Assembly (NCBI RefSeq): GCF_003711205.1
Contig: NZ_CP031013.1
Location: 1,674,001 to 1,738,000, forward strand
Reading direction: 5' to 3'
Source of the DNA: Polaromonas sp. SP1
GTDB taxonomy: Bacteria > Pseudomonadota > Gammaproteobacteria > Burkholderiales > Burkholderiaceae_C
Length of the DNA stretch: 64,000 nucleotides
Of this stretch, positions 27,208-37,081 are shown piece by piece. A model generated the notes under the pieces. The model was not told where the DNA came from. It did no database searches and saw nothing but the letters and a program-made list of their open reading frames with translations. Position 1 is the stretch's first letter. Each line of letters starts with the position of its first letter. A program made the translations under genes and the position numbers.

Positions 27208-28422
27208 CTACGTAAAGAAGGCGATGAGTTCGTCCTTGCGGGCATAGGCATCGTGCTCGCCCAGCGCCATGAGCGCCTTCACAAATCCGGGCTCGAACAA
27301 CAGGTAGCTGGCCAGCGCGGCGCCGCCGGGGCTGCCCTTGGCGCCAAGTGCGCCCAGGCCCGCCAGCGCGTTGTAGGTGCCGGCCGGCAGCTCGGTGGCA
27401 TGGGCCTGCGCGAGCGCGTCCAGCGACTGCGACGGTGCGATCGCCAGGATGTCCACCGGACGGTAAGGCATGACCGCGGCGATCTCGCGCGGCATCTGGC
27501 GCACGGTCTTGCTCACGCGCTGCGCCTGCTCCACGTCGGCCTGCAGGGTGTCCTGAAAAACGCTGGCCATGGCATGGCCGGCAATCGCGCCCAGCGTGGG
27601 CCGGCCGCTGACACTGGCGCCGTTGCCGCCGGCAAAGCTGGCGCGCTCGGGCTGGCCGACGCCGATCACCAATACCTTGCCGGCGCCCAGGTGCAGAGCG
27701 GGCGAGAGCGGCGAGCTCTGGCGCATGGATCCATCGCCGAAAAATTCCGGATGCCCATCTACCCAGAGCGGCGTGGACGGAAACAAAAAAGGAATGGCGC
27801 TGGAGGCCATCAGATGTTCGATGGTGATGGGCTGGAACTCGGCGCGCCGGCCCGGCCGGCTCCACAGGTCCGACTGCCGGCTCGCGGCCATCTGGCAGAA
27901 CGTCCAGTGCACACCGCTGCTGTAGCTGGAGGCGGTGACGGCCAGGGCGCGCAGGGTTTTGTCCTGCAGGGCCTGCTCGATGCGGCCGAGCGAAATCGCG
28001 CGGTGCAGCGTGTCCACCAGTGGCGTGTTGTCCAGAAGCGCCTGCTGCGCGCGCACCTGTTGCGACAGGAAAAGCGCGGCCGCGATCCGGCTGGAGCGTA
28101 TCCACCGCGGCACCTTGAGCTTGTAGACCTGCGACGAACGCAGCGTGGTCCAGAAGCTGGCCAGTTGCGCAAAGGCCTGCAGGCCCTCGCTCGCCCGGCT
28201 TGCAAGGAAGGCCGCATTGAGCGCGCCGGCCGACGTGCCCACCAGTATCTTGAACGGAAAGCGTGTGGTGGCCGCACCGCCCTGCAGGCTGAGCATGGTG
28301 GAAAGCGCGTGAAGCACGCCCGCCTGGTAGGCGGTGCGCGCGCCGCCGCCCATGAGCACCAGCGCGTTGCAGTCTTCGTCGGGCCGGGTCAATGCGGAGG
28401 AAATAATCGTCTCAAGCGACAT
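27208..28422 (-). CDS. Patatin-like phospholipase family protein
   Basis: A 404-residue serine acyl hydrolase. The glycine-rich oxyanion loop MGGGARTAYQAGVL (about 24-37), the nucleophile elbow GTSAG (Ser64) and the catalytic Asp230 in GDGSMRQ form the patatin Ser-Asp dyad. The frame opens upstream at 28548, but the ATG at 28422 begins the recognisable protein. Bacterial patatins hydrolyse phospholipids, or act as secreted toxins. No signal peptide is seen, so this is probably an intracellular lipase. Confidence 0.9.
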   Translation of the reverse strand: MSLETIISSALTRPDEDCNALVLMGGGARTAYQAGVLHALSTMLSLQGGAATTRFPFKILVGTSAGALNAAFLASRASEGLQAFAQLASFWTTLRSSQVYKLKVPRWIRSSRIAAALFLSQQVRAQQALLDNTPLVDTLHRAISLGRIEQALQDKTLRALAVTASSYSSGVHWTFCQMAASRQSDLWSRPGRRAEFQPITIEHLMASSAIPFLFPSTPLWVDGHPEFFGDGSMRQSSPLSPALHLGAGKVLVIGVGQPERASFAGGNGASVSGRPTLGAIAGHAMASVFQDTLQADVEQAQRVSKTVRQMPREIAAVMPYRPVDILAIAPSQSLDALAQAHATELPAGTYNALAGLGALGAKGSPGGAALASYLLFEPGFVKALMALGEHDAYARKDELIAFFT

Positions 28423-28804
28423 GGCGGGTTGTTGTGATTCTTCTGGCCTCTGCGGACATGGCGCTTTCGGGCTTGCCGGGTCGGTGATGGTGCAAGCATG
28501 ATGCCGCCGGCGTGGGTTTCGTGCAAGCCCGCAGGCTGGAGTGCGCACCGTGCATCACAAAAAACCAAGGGAAATCAAAGGCTTGCCGCTGCCTGCCGCA
28601 CCGGGCACTTGACCGGGTTTGCGCGGGACGGCGCAGGGTCAAGGAGTTTTTCATAAGGTTTCACTATTTATTGCGGCGCAAGGTTGCAATTGCAGGGTAT
28701 CGGGCGCATAGTGAATCCAAGAGAGTGTCCCCGTCTGCTGCCCCGCCCGCTTGGGCCCGGCGGCGTTTTCAACCCAGCTCCAACTTTGGAAAAGGAGTCT
28801 CTTT
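28423..28804 (+). other. Divergent intergenic region, patatin/hpf
   Basis: There is no gene in these 382 bases. They hold a 7-base inverted repeat CTTGACC/GGTCAAG (28608-28614 and 28637-28643) and the likely hpf promoter. rpoN, the usual upstream neighbour of hpf, is not here. Confidence 0.6.
28684..28712 (+). promoter_or_regulatory. Candidate promoter of hpf
   Basis: TTGCAA, 17 bases, CATAGT: a fair sigma-70 pair about 92 bases upstream of the hpf start. Confidence 0.35.
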
Positions 28805-29134
28805 ATGAACTTGACGATCAGCGGTCACCATCTTGAAGTTACCCCCGCGCTGCGCGGCTATGTGACAAGCAAGCTGGATCGGATTACCCGGCACTTTGAC
28901 CAGGTAGTGGATGTAAAAGTCCTGTTGACAGTGGACAACATGAAAGAAAAGGAAAGACGCCAGCGGGCTGAGTGCAATGTGCATGTCAAGGGCCGCGACC
29001 TGTTTGCCGAGAGTTCCCACGCTGATCTGTATGCCGCCGTAGACGAGTTGACCGACAAGCTGGATCGCCAGGTCGGACGTTACAAAACCAAAACCCAGGA
29101 TCACCACCACATTGCCGCCAAGCGCCAGGCCTGA
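28805..29134 (+). CDS. hpf: Ribosome hibernation-promoting factor, short form
   Basis: A 109-residue HPF/RaiA protein that binds the 30S decoding region in stationary phase and promotes 100S dimers. It has the family pattern [20 protein letters not shown], then the second half [18 protein letters not shown], and no C-terminal extension, so it is the short type. The frame opens at 28751; the ATG at 28805 follows AAAGGAG and is chosen. A strong terminator separates it from ptsN. Confidence 0.95.
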   Translation: MNLTISGHHLEVTPALRGYVTSKLDRITRHFDQVVDVKVLLTVDNMKEKERRQRAECNVHVKGRDLFAESSHADLYAAVDELTDKLDRQVGRYKTKTQDHHHIAAKRQA

Positions 29135-29246
29135 CCGGCCACTCGGCTTTCTGCTTCGCACCCCACACTGGCCGGCCGGAAATCCCGCTCCGGGCCATTG
29201 CGCCCCCTGGGTTGAGGGTTGCCGGGCAGGCGCCAGAAAAGTTGGC

Positions 29247-29278
29247 AAAAGCCGCTTGTGACGTCAAGCGGCTTTTTT
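29247..29278 (+). terminator. Rho-independent terminator after hpf
   Basis: GCCGCTT, an eight-base loop, AAGCGGC and six T. It lies 115 bases past the hpf stop and 60 bases before ptsN. Confidence 0.9.
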
Positions 29279-29338
29279 ATGCCTCTTTTTCCGGCAAACC
29301 CGCTGCAAAGTGCATAATTCGGCGACTCAAAGATTGTT

Positions 29339-29812
29339 ATGAACCGTCTTTCGCAAATTTTGCCCCCCTCCCAAGTGCTGGTCAGTGTTGAAGCGACCAG
29401 CAAAAAACGCGCTTTTGAAGAAGCCGGCCTGCTGTTTGAAAACCAGCATGGTTTGAACCGCGCGTTGATCACCGACAGCCTGTTCGCCCGCGAACGCCTG
29501 GGCTCCACAGGCCTGGGCCACGGCGTGGCGATTCCGCACGGCCGCATCAAGGGCCTCAAAGCCCCGATGGCGGCGGTTTTCCTGCTGCAGGCGCCCATCG
29601 GCTTTGATGCACCGGACGAGCAGGCCGTGGCCTTGCTGATCTTTTTGCTGGTGCCTGAAGCCGCCACGCAAAAACACCTCGAAATCCTCTCCGAGATCGC
29701 CGAACTGCTCAGCGACAGCACCCTGCGCGAGCAACTCAAGACCAGCACCGACGCCGCTGGACTGCACAACCTGATCGCTTCCTGGCACTCCGTCCACGAA
29801 GTCAGCTCTTGA
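29339..29812 (+). CDS. ptsN: PTS IIA-like nitrogen regulatory protein PtsN
   Basis: Phosphocarrier EIIA-Ntr of the nitrogen phosphotransferase system; its phosphorylation state influences potassium uptake and stress responses. It has 157 residues, and the phosphorylated histidine sits in [14 protein letters not shown]. hprK follows 13 bases later, the common betaproteobacterial order. A CATAAT -10-like element (29312-29317) precedes the ATG by 21 bases. Regulation of the kup transporter in this window is possible by analogy only. Confidence 0.94.
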   Translation: MNRLSQILPPSQVLVSVEATSKKRAFEEAGLLFENQHGLNRALITDSLFARERLGSTGLGHGVAIPHGRIKGLKAPMAAVFLLQAPIGFDAPDEQAVALLIFLLVPEAATQKHLEILSEIAELLSDSTLREQLKTSTDAAGLHNLIASWHSVHEVSS

Positions 29813-29825
29813 GTTCGCGGCCGGC

Positions 29826-30776
29826 ATGAAGCCCACCGTTGTCAGCGCCGACGTTTTATTTGAAGACCACCGCGCCGCCCTGAAATGGGAATGGATCGCC
29901 GGCCTGGGTGCTTCCGAAAGGCGCTTTGACGAAGTTGCCGTGCGGGCCGCCCGCTCCGGTGCCGACCTGGTCGGTTACCTCAACTACATCCATCCCTACC
30001 GCGTGCAGATCCTGGGTGAGCGCGAAGTCGCCTACCTGACCAACGCCAGCCCCGAGGACTGCGCCCGCCGCATCTCGCGCATCATCACGCTGGAGCCGCC
30101 GGTGCTGATCGTGGCCGACGGCCAGGTGGCGCCCGACACGCTGCTGTCGATGTGCGAACGCGCACAGTTGCCGATGTTCTCCACGCCCGAATCGGCCGCC
30201 TTCGTCATTGACGTGCTGCGGGCCTACCTGTCCAAGCATTTTGCCGACCGCACCTCGATGCACGGCGTGTTCATGGACATCCTGGGCCTGGGCGTGATGA
30301 TCACCGGCGAGTCGGGCCTGGGCAAAAGCGAGCTGGGGCTGGAGCTGATTTCACGCGGGCACGGCCTGGTGGCCGACGACGCGGTGGATCTTTACCGCAT
30401 CAACCAGACCACCATCGAAGGGCGCTGCCCGGAGCTGCTGCAAAACCTGCTGGAGGTGCGCGGCATCGGCCTGCTCGACATCAAGGCGATTTTTGGCGAG
30501 ACGGCGGTGCGCCGCAAGATGCGCCTGAAGATGATCGTGCACCTGGTGCGGCGCGAGACGCTGGAGCGCGACTACGAACGCATCCCCTACGAGCCGCTGA
30601 CGCAGGACGTGCTGGGCATCCCGGTGCGCAAGGTCATCATCCAGGTGGAGGCCGGCCGCAACATCGCCGTGCTGGTCGAGGCCGCCGTGCGCAATGCGAT
30701 CTTGCAGCTGCGCGGCATCAACACCTACCAGGAGTTCGTGGAACGGCATCGCAAGGCGATGGAACAAGACGACTAG
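29826..30776 (+). CDS. hprK: HPr kinase/phosphorylase
   Basis: Phosphorylates and dephosphorylates HPr-type carriers on serine. It has 316 residues; Walker [10 protein letters not shown] lies at about 160-168, and the C-terminal K3-loop signature follows ([12 protein letters not shown], then [13 protein letters not shown]). Proteobacterial HprK acts alongside PtsN and NPr rather than in sugar repression. It is close to ptsN and presumably cotranscribed. It converges with fur. Confidence 0.95.
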   Translation: MKPTVVSADVLFEDHRAALKWEWIAGLGASERRFDEVAVRAARSGADLVGYLNYIHPYRVQILGEREVAYLTNASPEDCARRISRIITLEPPVLIVADGQVAPDTLLSMCERAQLPMFSTPESAAFVIDVLRAYLSKHFADRTSMHGVFMDILGLGVMITGESGLGKSELGLELISRGHGLVADDAVDLYRINQTTIEGRCPELLQNLLEVRGIGLLDIKAIFGETAVRRKMRLKMIVHLVRRETLERDYERIPYEPLTQDVLGIPVRKVIIQVEAGRNIAVLVEAAVRNAILQLRGINTYQEFVERHRKAMEQDD

Positions 30777-30818
30777 AAGGTGCGAATAAACCTGCTGCGC
30801 GACCCGATCTTGCACCTG

Positions 30819-30872
30819 CGGTCCTCACCGTACGCATGTACGGCTCCGGTCCTCGATGCAACCTCGGACCGC
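30819..30872. repeat. Nested inverted repeat between hprK and fur
   Basis: The outer arms GCGGTCC/GGACCGC enclose an inner hairpin CCGTAC-GCAT-GTACGG. It lies between two convergent genes and could act as a bidirectional stop, although it has no T run. Confidence 0.6.
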
Positions 30873-30912
30873 TTGCTACGGTTTCTTCACGCCTTCTACG
30901 CCGTGAACGGGT

Positions 30913-30980
30913 AGTTGCTATCAAATTAATAGCTGTCGGTGCGCGAAAATAAAGGGCTGGAGGCCCTTTATGCTCAAAAC
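30913..30980 (-). repeat. Dispersed repeat A copy after fur
   Basis: Reverse form: TTGCTATCAAATTAATAGC, a middle, then AAAGGGCTGGAGGCCCTTTA, whose arms form a hairpin that could end fur transcription. Confidence 0.7.
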
Positions 30981-31433
30981 TCAGTTGTGGTGATGCCGCA
31001 CCGGTGTGCCGTTGCGGTTCGGGCATTTGTCTTTGGTGCAGTTGGCGTAGATTGACAGCGAATGGTCGGCGATGGTGAAGCCCTTGGATTTGGCGACCGA
31101 CTGCTGGCGTTTTTCAATCTCGGCGTCGTAGAACTCCTCGACCTTGCCGCAATCCAGGCACACCAGGTGGTCGTGGTGCTGGCCTTCGTTGATCTCGTAG
31201 ACGGCCTTGCCCGACTCGAAATTGCTGCGGTTGAGCAGGCCGGCCTGCTCGAACTGGGTCAGCACCCGGTACACCGTCGCCAGGCCGATATCCGAGCGCT
31301 CTTCCAGCAGCACGCGAAAGACATCTTCAGCCGTCATGTGGCGCTGTTTGCCCCCCTGGAAAATTTCCAGGATCTTCAGGCGAGGCAGCGTGGCCTTCAA
31401 ACCCGTGTTTTTCAGCTCGTCAATGTTGCTCAT
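30981..31433 (-). CDS. fur: Ferric uptake regulator Fur
   Basis: Iron-responsive repressor of 150 residues. The N-terminal winged helix contains [19 protein letters not shown]. The metal sites are in [16 protein letters not shown], and a final cysteine is in [12 protein letters not shown]. The C-terminus ends in a histidine-rich RHHHN. It is divergent from bamE, a conserved fur/bamE arrangement in betaproteobacteria. No Fur box is obvious in the 147-base gap. Confidence 0.96.
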   Translation of the reverse strand: MSNIDELKNTGLKATLPRLKILEIFQGGKQRHMTAEDVFRVLLEERSDIGLATVYRVLTQFEQAGLLNRSNFESGKAVYEINEGQHHDHLVCLDCGKVEEFYDAEIEKRQQSVAKSKGFTIADHSLSIYANCTKDKCPNRNGTPVRHHHN

Positions 31434-31545
31434 GGGAAAACTCTCTGGGTAAACGGTGCAAGGCCGGTGCAGGGCCGGTGCGGGACCGGTGTAAAGCGGC
31501 GGTGCGGCCCTGCGGGGCAGGTGCCGGCCGGGGACCCCCAGCCGC

Positions 31546-31551
31546 TACAAT
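31546..31551 (+). promoter_or_regulatory. -10-like element for bamE
   Basis: TACAAT lies 29 bases before the bamE ATG in the fur-bamE divergent gap. Confidence 0.35.
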
Positions 31552-31580
31552 GAACAATCATATCGCTACACCCCCTTACT

Positions 31581-32162
31581 ATGTCAGCCATGCCTGCAAA
31601 TCATCGTTACAGCGCCCAAACCGCTTTCCTGCTCGCGGCTTGCGCGTTGCTGGCCTCCTGCAGCAGCTTGCGGGGCATGAGTGACAGCGCGGCCAATCCG
31701 GTCAACTGGATCACCCCCTACAAGATCGACGTCATCCAGGGCAATTTTGTGTCGAAGGAGCAGGTCGAACAGCTGCGTCCCGGCATGAGCCGCGACCAGG
31801 TCAAGGCGACACTGGGCACCCCGCTGATGGCCAGCCTCTTCCATGCCGACCGCTGGGATTACGTTTTCACCCTGAAGCGTCAAGGTGTGGAGCCCCAGTC
31901 TTACAAATACACCGTGTTTTTCAAGGGCGACCAGCTCGAGCGGTTTTCGGGCGATGAAATGCCCAGCGAAATCGACTTCATCACCAAACTGGGCAACAAG
32001 CGCAAGCTGGGCGACGTGCCCGTGCTGCAAGCCACTGAAGAGCAGCTGACCAAGGCGGCCGGCAAACCCAAATCCGATACGGCGGCCGCCCCTGCGTCCG
32101 CCAGCACGCCGGCCGGCGCGCCGACCGCCTCCTACCCGCCACTCGAGAGCCCGAAGCAGTGA
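31581..32162 (+). CDS. bamE: Outer membrane protein assembly factor BamE
   Basis: Lipoprotein of the BAM complex that inserts beta-barrel proteins into the outer membrane. It has 193 residues: lipobox LLASC near residue 30, then the SmpA/OmlA domain ([41 protein letters not shown]). The last ~45 residues are an Ala/Pro/Thr-rich low-complexity tail. Its stop overlaps the GTG start of dapB. Confidence 0.93.
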   Translation: MSAMPANHRYSAQTAFLLAACALLASCSSLRGMSDSAANPVNWITPYKIDVIQGNFVSKEQVEQLRPGMSRDQVKATLGTPLMASLFHADRWDYVFTLKRQGVEPQSYKYTVFFKGDQLERFSGDEMPSEIDFITKLGNKRKLGDVPVLQATEEQLTKAAGKPKSDTAAAPASASTPAGAPTASYPPLESPKQ

Positions 32163-33010
32163 GCGGGGCGGGCACCCACCAGACTGCCCCAGCCACCCAG
32201 GCCCGCCACCACCGGGTCGCCGTGGCGGGCGCCAGCGGCCGCATGGGCCAGATGCTGATTGACGCAATCAGCGCCAGCCCCGACTGCCAGCTGACAGGCG
32301 CACTCGATATCGCCGCCAGCCCCTCCATCGGCCTTGACGCCGCCGCCTTCACGGGGCGCGCCAGCGGCGTCCTGATCAGCGCCGACATCCGCCAGGGCCT
32401 GAAAAATTCCGCCGTACTGATCGACTTCACCCGACCCGAAGGCACGCTGGCCCACCTGGCCGCCTGCCGCGAGCTGGGCGTCAAGCTGGTCATCGGCACC
32501 ACCGGCTTTTCCGATGCGCAGAAGGCCGACATCGCGGCTGCCGCCAAAGACATCGCCATCGTCATGGCGCCCAACATGAGCGTGGGCGTCAACGTCACGC
32601 TCAAGCTGCTCGAGATGGCGGCGCAGGCCCTGTCCACTGGCTACGACATTGAAATCGTCGAAGCGCACCACCGCCACAAGGTCGATGCGCCTTCGGGCAC
32701 CGCGCTCAAGATGGGCGAGGTGATTGCCCAGGCGCTGGGCCGCGACCTGAAGGACTGCGGCGTGTATGCCCGCGAGGGTGTGACGGGCGAGCGCGACCCG
32801 CTGTCCATCGGCTTTTCCGCCGTGCGCGGCGGCGATGTCGTTGGCGACCACACGGTCATGTTCCTGGGCACCGGCGAGCGCATCGAGATCAGCCACAAAT
32901 CGTCGAGCCGCAGCAATTACGCCCAGGGCAGCCTGCGCGCAGCCCGTTTCCTGGACGCCCATGCCACCGGCCTTTTCGACATGTTTGACGTACTGGGCCT
33001 GAAAAAATGA
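32159..33010 (+). CDS. dapB: 4-hydroxy-tetrahydrodipicolinate reductase
   Basis: Second enzyme of the diaminopimelate branch of lysine synthesis. It has 283 residues. The N-terminal Rossmann motif [12 protein letters not shown] is preceded by ~18 residues without homology, which supports but does not prove the GTG start at 32159 overlapping the bamE stop. The active-site signature [16 protein letters not shown] is intact. Confidence 0.95.
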   Translation: MSGAGTHQTAPATQARHHRVAVAGASGRMGQMLIDAISASPDCQLTGALDIAASPSIGLDAAAFTGRASGVLISADIRQGLKNSAVLIDFTRPEGTLAHLAACRELGVKLVIGTTGFSDAQKADIAAAAKDIAIVMAPNMSVGVNVTLKLLEMAAQALSTGYDIEIVEAHHRHKVDAPSGTALKMGEVIAQALGRDLKDCGVYAREGVTGERDPLSIGFSAVRGGDVVGDHTVMFLGTGERIEISHKSSSRSNYAQGSLRAARFLDAHATGLFDMFDVLGLKK

Positions 33011-33050
33011 ACCCGGCGCAGGTCACGGCGGCTGCGCGGGACTGACCCTC

Positions 33051-33800
33051 ATGGACTTCCTGAGCCTGATGACCCAGGGCGGCGCCGTCAGCGTGCTGGT
33101 GGCCTTGCTGCTGCTGGCCATGTCGGTGGCAAGCTGGGTCGTGATCCTCTGGAAAGCCTGGTTGCTGCACCGCGCCAGCGGCGACGTGGCCCGCAGCACC
33201 GCCGCTTTCTGGCAATCGGCCTCGGTGGAGCAGGCCCGCGAGAAAGTCGCCGCCTTCGACCGCGAAGCGCTGGTGCTGCCGCTGATTGCCGCCACAGACA
33301 TACAAGCCGGCGGCACGCTGGCCTCGGCCGGCGACAAATCCCAGCAACTCACCCGCGTCCTGCGCGACGCCCTGCACCGTGTCCTGAACAAGCTGCAGTT
33401 CGGCCAGGTGCTGCTGGCCACCGTCGGCTCCACCGCGCCCTTTGTGGGCCTGCTGGGCACCGTCTGGGGCATTTACCACGCACTGGTCGGCATCGCTTCG
33501 GCGGGCCAGATCACCATCGACAAGGTCTCCGGCCCCGTCGGTGAGGCCCTCATCATGACGGCGGCCGGCCTGGCGGTGGCCATCCCCGCCGTGCTGGCGT
33601 ACAACGTTTTCGGGCGCTACATCGGCCGCATCGAAGCCGACCTCGAAGGCTTTGCCCGCGATCTGCGCGAGCTGCTCGCATCCGCGGCCCCCACGCTTGT
33701 CGCTTCGCGTACTACGCTGCCCCCCGAGGGGGCTAATTTTCCTGGGGGCGGCCCGTCGGAAAATTCTCCGGCTGGTGACCGCTCACCGGTTTCCCTGTAA
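33051..33800 (+). CDS. exbB: MotA/TolQ/ExbB proton channel protein
   Basis: Inner-membrane stator protein that, with ExbD, couples the proton gradient to TonB-dependent outer-membrane transport. It has 249 residues with membrane segments at about 12-35, 120-145 and 160-185. The conserved ATVGSTAPFVGLLGTVWGI is present. The last ~37 residues (from about 213) are encoded by a copy of GC-rich repeat B and are rich in Pro, Gly and Ser, unlike normal ExbB tails. The stop overlaps the exbD start (TAATG). Confidence 0.92.
   Translation: MDFLSLMTQGGAVSVLVALLLLAMSVASWVVILWKAWLLHRASGDVARSTAAFWQSASVEQAREKVAAFDREALVLPLIAATDIQAGGTLASAGDKSQQLTRVLRDALHRVLNKLQFGQVLLATVGSTAPFVGLLGTVWGIYHALVGIASAGQITIDKVSGPVGEALIMTAAGLAVAIPAVLAYNVFGRYIGRIEADLEGFARDLRELLASAAPTLVASRTTLPPEGANFPGGGPSENSPAGDRSPVSL
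33689..33760 (+). repeat. GC-rich repeat B fragment inside the exbB 3' end
   Basis: GGCCCCCACGCTTGTCGC, TTCGCGTACTACGCTG, CCCCCCGAGGGGG: the first half of the repeat seen at 8876-8930, here read in frame at the end of exbB. Confidence 0.65.
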
Positions 33801-34246
33801 TGGCTTTCGGACGTCTTGAACGCACCCAGGGCCCGCAGCCCATGAGCGACATCAACGTCACGCCGCTGGTCGACGTGATGCTGGTGCTGGTGGTGATTTT
33901 CATCATCACCGCGCCTTTGCTGGCCAGCACCATCCCGCTCAGCCTGCCCAAAACCGATGCCGCCCAGCCGGCCGACACGCCGAAGTTCGTCACCCTGGTG
34001 GTCGACAAAACCGGCCAGGCCTTCCTGAACGACCGGCCCCTCGGCCTTGACGAGCTGGCGCAGCGGCTGGCCGAAACCGCCCGCCAGAACCCCGAGACTG
34101 AAGTCCAGTTGCGGGCCGATGAAGGCGTGGCCTACGGCAAGGTGGTGCAGGTGATGGGCGTGGCGCAAAAGGCCGGCCTCAACCGCATCGGCTTTGTGGC
34201 CGACCCCGGGCCGGCTGCGGCGCCCGGCGCGGCGGTAACCCGCTAA
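33800..34246 (+). CDS. exbD: ExbD/TolR family biopolymer transport protein
   Basis: Partner of ExbB, 148 residues, with one N-terminal membrane segment (about 20-42). The proton-bearing aspartate is in NVTPLVDVMLVLVVIF. The C-terminal periplasmic domain is normal. It is coupled to exbB by a start/stop overlap. leuS follows after 161 bases with its own -10-like element. Confidence 0.93.
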   Translation: MAFGRLERTQGPQPMSDINVTPLVDVMLVLVVIFIITAPLLASTIPLSLPKTDAAQPADTPKFVTLVVDKTGQAFLNDRPLGLDELAQRLAETARQNPETEVQLRADEGVAYGKVVQVMGVAQKAGLNRIGFVADPGPAAAPGAAVTR

Positions 34247-34269
34247 TCCGCCCGGCGCGCCCCAGCCCC

Positions 34270-34275
34270 TAAAAT
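34270..34275 (+). promoter_or_regulatory. -10-like element for leuS with pyrimidine-rich leader
   Basis: TAAAAT lies 132 bases before the leuS ATG. The last ~70 bases of the leader are almost purine-free, with spaced repeats of CTTTTCCG-like words and no visible Shine-Dalgarno. Confidence 0.35.
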
Positions 34276-34407
34276 CGGGGATTCGCGGCGGCAAGGCCGT
34301 GCGGCCCGCGCTGCCAGCCTCTTCACCGCTTCCCGGCCCTTTTGGCCGCTTTCGATTTCCGCTTTTCCGTTCTTCGCTTTTCCAGTTTTTCGCCTTCCCG
34401 GTTCCCC

Positions 34408-37050
34408 ATGCAAGACAAATACAACCACCTCGACGTTGAGCGCGACGCTCAAGCCCACTGGACCGCAGCCGACGCCTACCGCGTGACGGAAGACGCCAGC
34501 CGCAAGAAGTACTACGCCTGCTCGATGCTGCCCTACCCCAGCGGCAAGCTGCACATGGGCCATGTGCGCAACTACACCATCAACGACATGCTCACGCGCC
34601 ACCTGCGCATGAAGGGCTACAACGTCCTGATGCCCATGGGCTGGGACGCCTTCGGCCTGCCGGCCGAAAACGCCGCGATGAAAAACGGCGTGCCGCCGGC
34701 GAAGTGGACCTACGACAACATCGCCTACATGAAAAAGCAGATGCAGGCGATGGGACTGGCCATCGACTGGAGCCGGGAAGTCGCCACCTGCGACGCGAGC
34801 TACTACAAGTGGAACCAGTGGCTCTTTTTGAAGATGCTGGAAAAAGGCATTGCCTACCGCAAGACGCAGGTCGTGAACTGGGACCCGGTCGACCAGACCG
34901 TGCTGGCCAATGAGCAGGTGATCGACGGCAAGGGCTGGCGCACCGGCGCCGTGGTGGAAAAGCGCGAGATCCCCGGCTACTACCTCAAGATCACCCAGTA
35001 CGCCGACGAACTGCTCGACAGCGTCAGCAACAAGCTGCCCGGCTGGCCCGAGCGCGTCAAGCTGATGCAGGAAAACTGGATCGGCAAGAGCGAAGGCGTG
35101 CGCTTTGCCTTCACGCACGACATCGCGGATGCCGCCGGCAAGCTGATCGGCGACGGGAAGATGTATGTCTTCACCACGCGCGCCGACACCATCATGGGCG
35201 TGACCTTCTGCGCCGTGGCGCCCGAGCACCCGCTGGCGCAACACGCCGCCGCATCCAACCCCAAAATCGCCGCCTTTATCGAAGAAAGCAAAGCCGGCGG
35301 CACGACCGAAGCCGAACTCGCCACGCAAGAGAAAAAAGGCGTGCCCACGGGCCTCTTCGTCGCGCATCCGCTCACCGGCGACAAGGTCGAAGTCTGGGTC
35401 GGCAACTATGTGCTGATGAGCTACGGCGACGGCGCCGTGATGGGTGTGCCCGCGCATGACGAGCGCGACTTCGAGTTCGCCCAGAAATACAAGCTGCCGA
35501 TCAAACAGGTGGTCGACGTCAAGGGCCAGGCCTACAGCCTCGCCGCCTGGGCCGACTGGTACGGCGACAAGCAGCAGGGCGTGACGATCAACTCCGGCAA
35601 GTACAACGGCCTGGGCTTCAAGGCCGCGGTCGACGCCGTCGCCGCCGACCTCGCCGCCAAAGGCCTGGGCGAGAAAAAAACCACCTGGCGCCTGCGCGAT
35701 TGGGGCGTGAGCCGCCAGCGCTACTGGGGCACGCCGATCCCCATCATCCACTGCGAAGAGCACGGTGCCGTGCCGGTGCCTGAAAAAGACCTGCCCGTGG
35801 TGCTGCCGCAGGACTGCGTGCCCGACGGCTCTGGCAACCCGCTGCATAAACACGCGGGCTTTCACGCCGGCGTGGTCTGCCCCGTGTGCGGCAAACCCGG
35901 CCGCCGCGAGACCGACACCATGGACACCTTTGTCGACTCGTCCTGGTACTTCATGCGCTACTGCGACCCGAAGAACGACGAGAAGATGGTGGCCGAGGGC
36001 GCCAACTACTGGATGCCGATGGACCAGTACATCGGCGGCATCGAGCACGCCATCCTGCATTTGCTGTACGCGCGCTTCTGGACCAAGGTGATGCGCGACC
36101 TCGGCCTGGTGAAGGTCGACGAACCTTTCACCAAGCTGCTCACGCAGGGCATGGTGCTCAACGAGGCTTTCTCGCGCGTCACCACGGGCAAGCAGTACTT
36201 CTGGGCGCATGAGCTCGACATCGTGCGCGACGAGCACGCCAAGGTGATCTCGGCCACCGCCAAGGCCGACGGCCTGCCGGTGCCTTACGAGGGCTGGACG
36301 ACGATGTCCAAGTCCAAGAACAACGGCGTCGACCCGCAGGACCTGATCGAAAAGTACGGCGCGGACACCGCGCGGCTCTACACCATGTTCACCGCGCCGC
36401 CCGACACCACACTCGAGTGGAACGACGCCGCGCTGGAAGGCTCGTACCGTTTCCTGCGCCGCGTCTGGAACTTCGGCGTCAAGCTTCATGCTATCAATTC
36501 AGGAGCTGAAGACCAAGGCGGTGCCTTGTCTGCAGCCTCTTTTGACAAAGAAACGAAAGCGCTGCGCCTGGAAATCCACACGGTGCTCAAGCAGATCGAG
36601 TACGACTATCAGCGCATGCAATACAACACCGTGGTGTCGGGCAACATGAAGCTGCTCAACGCGATGGAAGACTTTAAAGGCGCTGCGTCTGCCGGGGCCA
36701 ACGCCGCCTTGCGCGAAGGCTTCAGCATCCTGCTGCGCTGCCTCTACCCGGCCACGCCGCACCTGGCGCACGCGCTGTGGTCGCAGCTGGGCTACGCGGC
36801 GCAGCACGGCGAGTTGCTCGACGCGCCCTGGCCCGAAGTCGATGCCGCCGCGCTGCAGCAGGACGAGATCGAACTCGTGCTGCAGATCAACGGCAAGCTG
36901 CGCGGCGCCGTCACGGTGCCGGCCGGCGCCGACAAGGCGGTGATTGAAGCGGCCGCGCTGGCGTCCGAGGCTTTCGTCAAGCAGGCCGCCGGCGCGCCCG
37001 CCAAAAAGGTGATCGTGGTGCCGGGCCGGCTGGTCAACATCGTGATCTGA
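34408..37050 (+). CDS. leuS: Leucyl-tRNA synthetase
   Basis: Class Ia synthetase charging tRNA-Leu. It has 880 residues. The HIGH-type motif is [15 protein letters not shown] (about 41-55); the CP1 editing domain contains the TRADTIMG region; the KMSKS-type loop reads TMSKS in [11 protein letters not shown] near 633. The frame opens at 34342 in the pyrimidine-rich leader; the ATG at 34408 begins homology. Residues about 695-714 ([19 protein letters not shown]) are encoded by a repeat A copy in the anticodon-binding region. Confidence 0.97.
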   Translation: MQDKYNHLDVERDAQAHWTAADAYRVTEDASRKKYYACSMLPYPSGKLHMGHVRNYTINDMLTRHLRMKGYNVLMPMGWDAFGLPAENAAMKNGVPPAKWTYDNIAYMKKQMQAMGLAIDWSREVATCDASYYKWNQWLFLKMLEKGIAYRKTQVVNWDPVDQTVLANEQVIDGKGWRTGAVVEKREIPGYYLKITQYADELLDSVSNKLPGWPERVKLMQENWIGKSEGVRFAFTHDIADAAGKLIGDGKMYVFTTRADTIMGVTFCAVAPEHPLAQHAAASNPKIAAFIEESKAGGTTEAELATQEKKGVPTGLFVAHPLTGDKVEVWVGNYVLMSYGDGAVMGVPAHDERDFEFAQKYKLPIKQVVDVKGQAYSLAAWADWYGDKQQGVTINSGKYNGLGFKAAVDAVAADLAAKGLGEKKTTWRLRDWGVSRQRYWGTPIPIIHCEEHGAVPVPEKDLPVVLPQDCVPDGSGNPLHKHAGFHAGVVCPVCGKPGRRETDTMDTFVDSSWYFMRYCDPKNDEKMVAEGANYWMPMDQYIGGIEHAILHLLYARFWTKVMRDLGLVKVDEPFTKLLTQGMVLNEAFSRVTTGKQYFWAHELDIVRDEHAKVISATAKADGLPVPYEGWTTMSKSKNNGVDPQDLIEKYGADTARLYTMFTAPPDTTLEWNDAALEGSYRFLRRVWNFGVKLHAINSGAEDQGGALSAASFDKETKALRLEIHTVLKQIEYDYQRMQYNTVVSGNMKLLNAMEDFKGAASAGANAALREGFSILLRCLYPATPHLAHALWSQLGYAAQHGELLDAPWPEVDAAALQQDEIELVLQINGKLRGAVTVPAGADKAVIEAAALASEAFVKQAAGAPAKKVIVVPGRLVNIVI
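36489..36547 (-). repeat. Dispersed repeat A copy inside leuS
   Basis: Reverse form: TGCTATCAATTCAGGAGCTG, a variable middle, then CTGCAGCCTCTTTTG. It is nearly the reverse complement of the intergenic copy at 49140-49207, so its origin from the repeat is clear. The reading frame is kept. Confidence 0.75.
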
Positions 37051-37081
37051 CAATCGCTTCACACAAGAGAAGGCAAGCCCC

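Noticed and set aside
31434-31580. Fur autoregulatory box in the fur-bamE gap
   Set aside because: I could not find a convincing 19-base GATAATGAT-type match.
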